Program-made: the position numbers and the translations under genes
Source: GJ-E10 sp035625725
GTDB lineage: Bacteria; Pseudomonadota; Gammaproteobacteria; Burkholderiales; Burkholderiaceae_F
Assembly (NCBI GenBank): GCA_035625725.1
Contig: DASPPB010000038.1
Span: forward strand, 1-22,960
DNA: 22,960 nt
Reading direction: 5' to 3'
Shown: positions 22,345 through 22,960 of the stretch, in pieces
How the letters are laid out: each line of letters begins with the position of its first letter
Position numbering within the stretch: position 1 is the first letter of the stretch
Notes under the pieces: generated by a model
The model's database searches: none
Told to the model about the DNA's origin: nothing
What the model saw: the letters and a program-made list of their open reading frames with translations, nothing else

Positions 22345-22960
22345 TCAGAACACGTAACCGATGCCAAACGTGCCCACGGTTTGCTTCGGCTTGACCTCAA
22401 CCGAAGTGGTGCCCACCGTGTAAGTCTTGCTGCTGAAACTGGCCTGATACGTGTCGACCCAGATCAACCAGTTGCCGGCAAATTGATGCTTCAGACCAAG
22501 TCCGTAGCCCACCCCGTGGAACTGATCCGACGGGCTGATCTGGCCCTGCGCGTTGGAGGCGTTGAGCTGGCCCGTGATCTGGTTATATCCAACCTTCAAA
22601 TATACGACGGTCTCCTTTCCGAGATAGTAACCGGGTTGAAGACCGAAGCCCCACTGGTTCTTCCAGGTCGTATAGGCACTGGCTGTGCCAGGGTAAGCGG
22701 TGTTCGAGTTGACGTTGCCCGGCAAATAAAACACGTAGGGCCCGACGTTCCAGTCGCCAACGTCGGAGTGCAGTTGCCACGCATAACCGCCCTGGACCAT
22801 TCCGAATACGCTGGTCTTGCCGGCCTGGATGTCGGCGCCGTTGCTCAAAGTCAATTCGTTGGTCTGGCTGCGGAATCCCATTCCGATGCCGGCCCACGGT
22901 CCCTCCAGTGGTGCATCGGCCAGTACTGACGTGGAGACCGCCAATGCGCCGGCGAGGGTT
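22345..22960 (-). CDS. Outer-membrane beta-barrel protein, N-terminus cut by window edge
   Basis: This encodes a small exported barrel protein of the general outer-membrane porin/OmpA-like barrel superfamily. The frame stays open to the right edge. The visible N-terminal residues (T-L-A-G-A-L-A-V-S-T-S-V-L-A-D-A) look like the end of a signal peptide, so the real start is beyond the window and an in-frame TTG at 22944 is not the start. The mature part has alternating aromatic strands (GPWAGIGMGF, VQGGYAWQL, WNVGPYVFYLPG, WGFGLQPGYYLGKETVVYLKVGYN, GVGYGLGLKHQF, NWLIWVDTYQASF) and ends GTFGIGYVF with C-terminal Phe, the barrel-assembly signal. About 200 mature residues suggest eight strands. 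The transported or bound ligand is unknown. Confidence 0.85.
   Translation of the reverse strand, partial: TLAGALAVSTSVLADAPLEGPWAGIGMGFRSQTNELTLSNGADIQAGKTSVFGMVQGGYAWQLHSDVGDWNVGPYVFYLPGNVNSNTAYPGTASAYTTWKNQWGFGLQPGYYLGKETVVYLKVGYNQITGQLNASNAQGQISPSDQFHGVGYGLGLKHQFAGNWLIWVDTYQASFSSKTYTVGTTSVEVKPKQTVGTFGIGYVF

Noticed and set aside
22345..22944. TTG at 22944 as the start of the outer-membrane barrel gene
   Set aside because: The frame continues upstream to the window edge with signal-peptide-like residues, so the gene is truncated and the TTG is internal.

Overview
This is a G+C-rich, gene-dense bacterial chromosomal window. It looks like a betaproteobacterium, possibly Burkholderiales-like and perhaps uncultured. 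The reasons are codon composition, GTG/TTG starts, a CTGT-N8-ACAG LexA-type box, a Fur-type box, and gene content (EutBC, Cys-type glutathione peroxidase, YceI, CopD-like, DUF4139, DUF4397, FTR1). The lineage is inferred, because no rRNA or other taxonomic marker is present. I saw no tRNA, rRNA, insertion sequence, CRISPR array or phage gene.

Layout. 1-1904 (minus): an Nramp-related metal transporter that runs off the left edge, and a secreted YceI-family protein. 2097-2558 (plus): a small CopD-like membrane protein. 2620-3906 (minus): a DUF4397 lipoprotein, followed by a gene-free stretch of about 570 bases. 4483-6639 (plus): an MHYT-GGDEF-EAL cyclic-di-GMP protein with a degenerate GGDEF site and an intact EAL site. 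6754-8942 (plus): ethanolamine ammonia-lyase subunits eutB and eutC, overlapping by 4 bases. 8908-10326 (minus): a secreted DUF4139 protein whose 3' end overlaps that of eutC. 10509-11129 (plus): a beta-carbonic anhydrase. 11311-13461 (plus): a UvrD/Rep-like helicase with a LexA-type box upstream.

13698-15961 (plus) is an iron-uptake operon: a consensus-like promoter overlapped by a Fur-type box, then a periplasmic cupredoxin, an FTR1-family iron permease and a predicted outer-membrane barrel. 15993-18218 (minus) holds a PaaI-type thioesterase, a glutathione peroxidase, a GYD-domain protein and a CHRD-domain protein, with recognisable intrinsic terminators after the last two.

18526-21011 (minus) is a tight three-gene cassette. 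In transcription order it encodes a trypsin-fold/PDZ pseudoprotease that has lost its catalytic His, an atypical LuxR regulator with a receiver-like domain lacking the phospho-acceptor Asp, and an HtrA-like protease with an intact His-Asp-Ser triad. None of the three has a signal peptide, so the set may act in the cytoplasm. This is the best candidate for an undescribed system. 21147-21830 (minus) is 6-phosphogluconolactonase. The right edge holds a 5'-truncated outer-membrane barrel gene followed by a strong terminator.

The strongest regulatory readings are iron control of the FTR1 operon and SOS control of the helicase. Both rest on motif matches read by eye.
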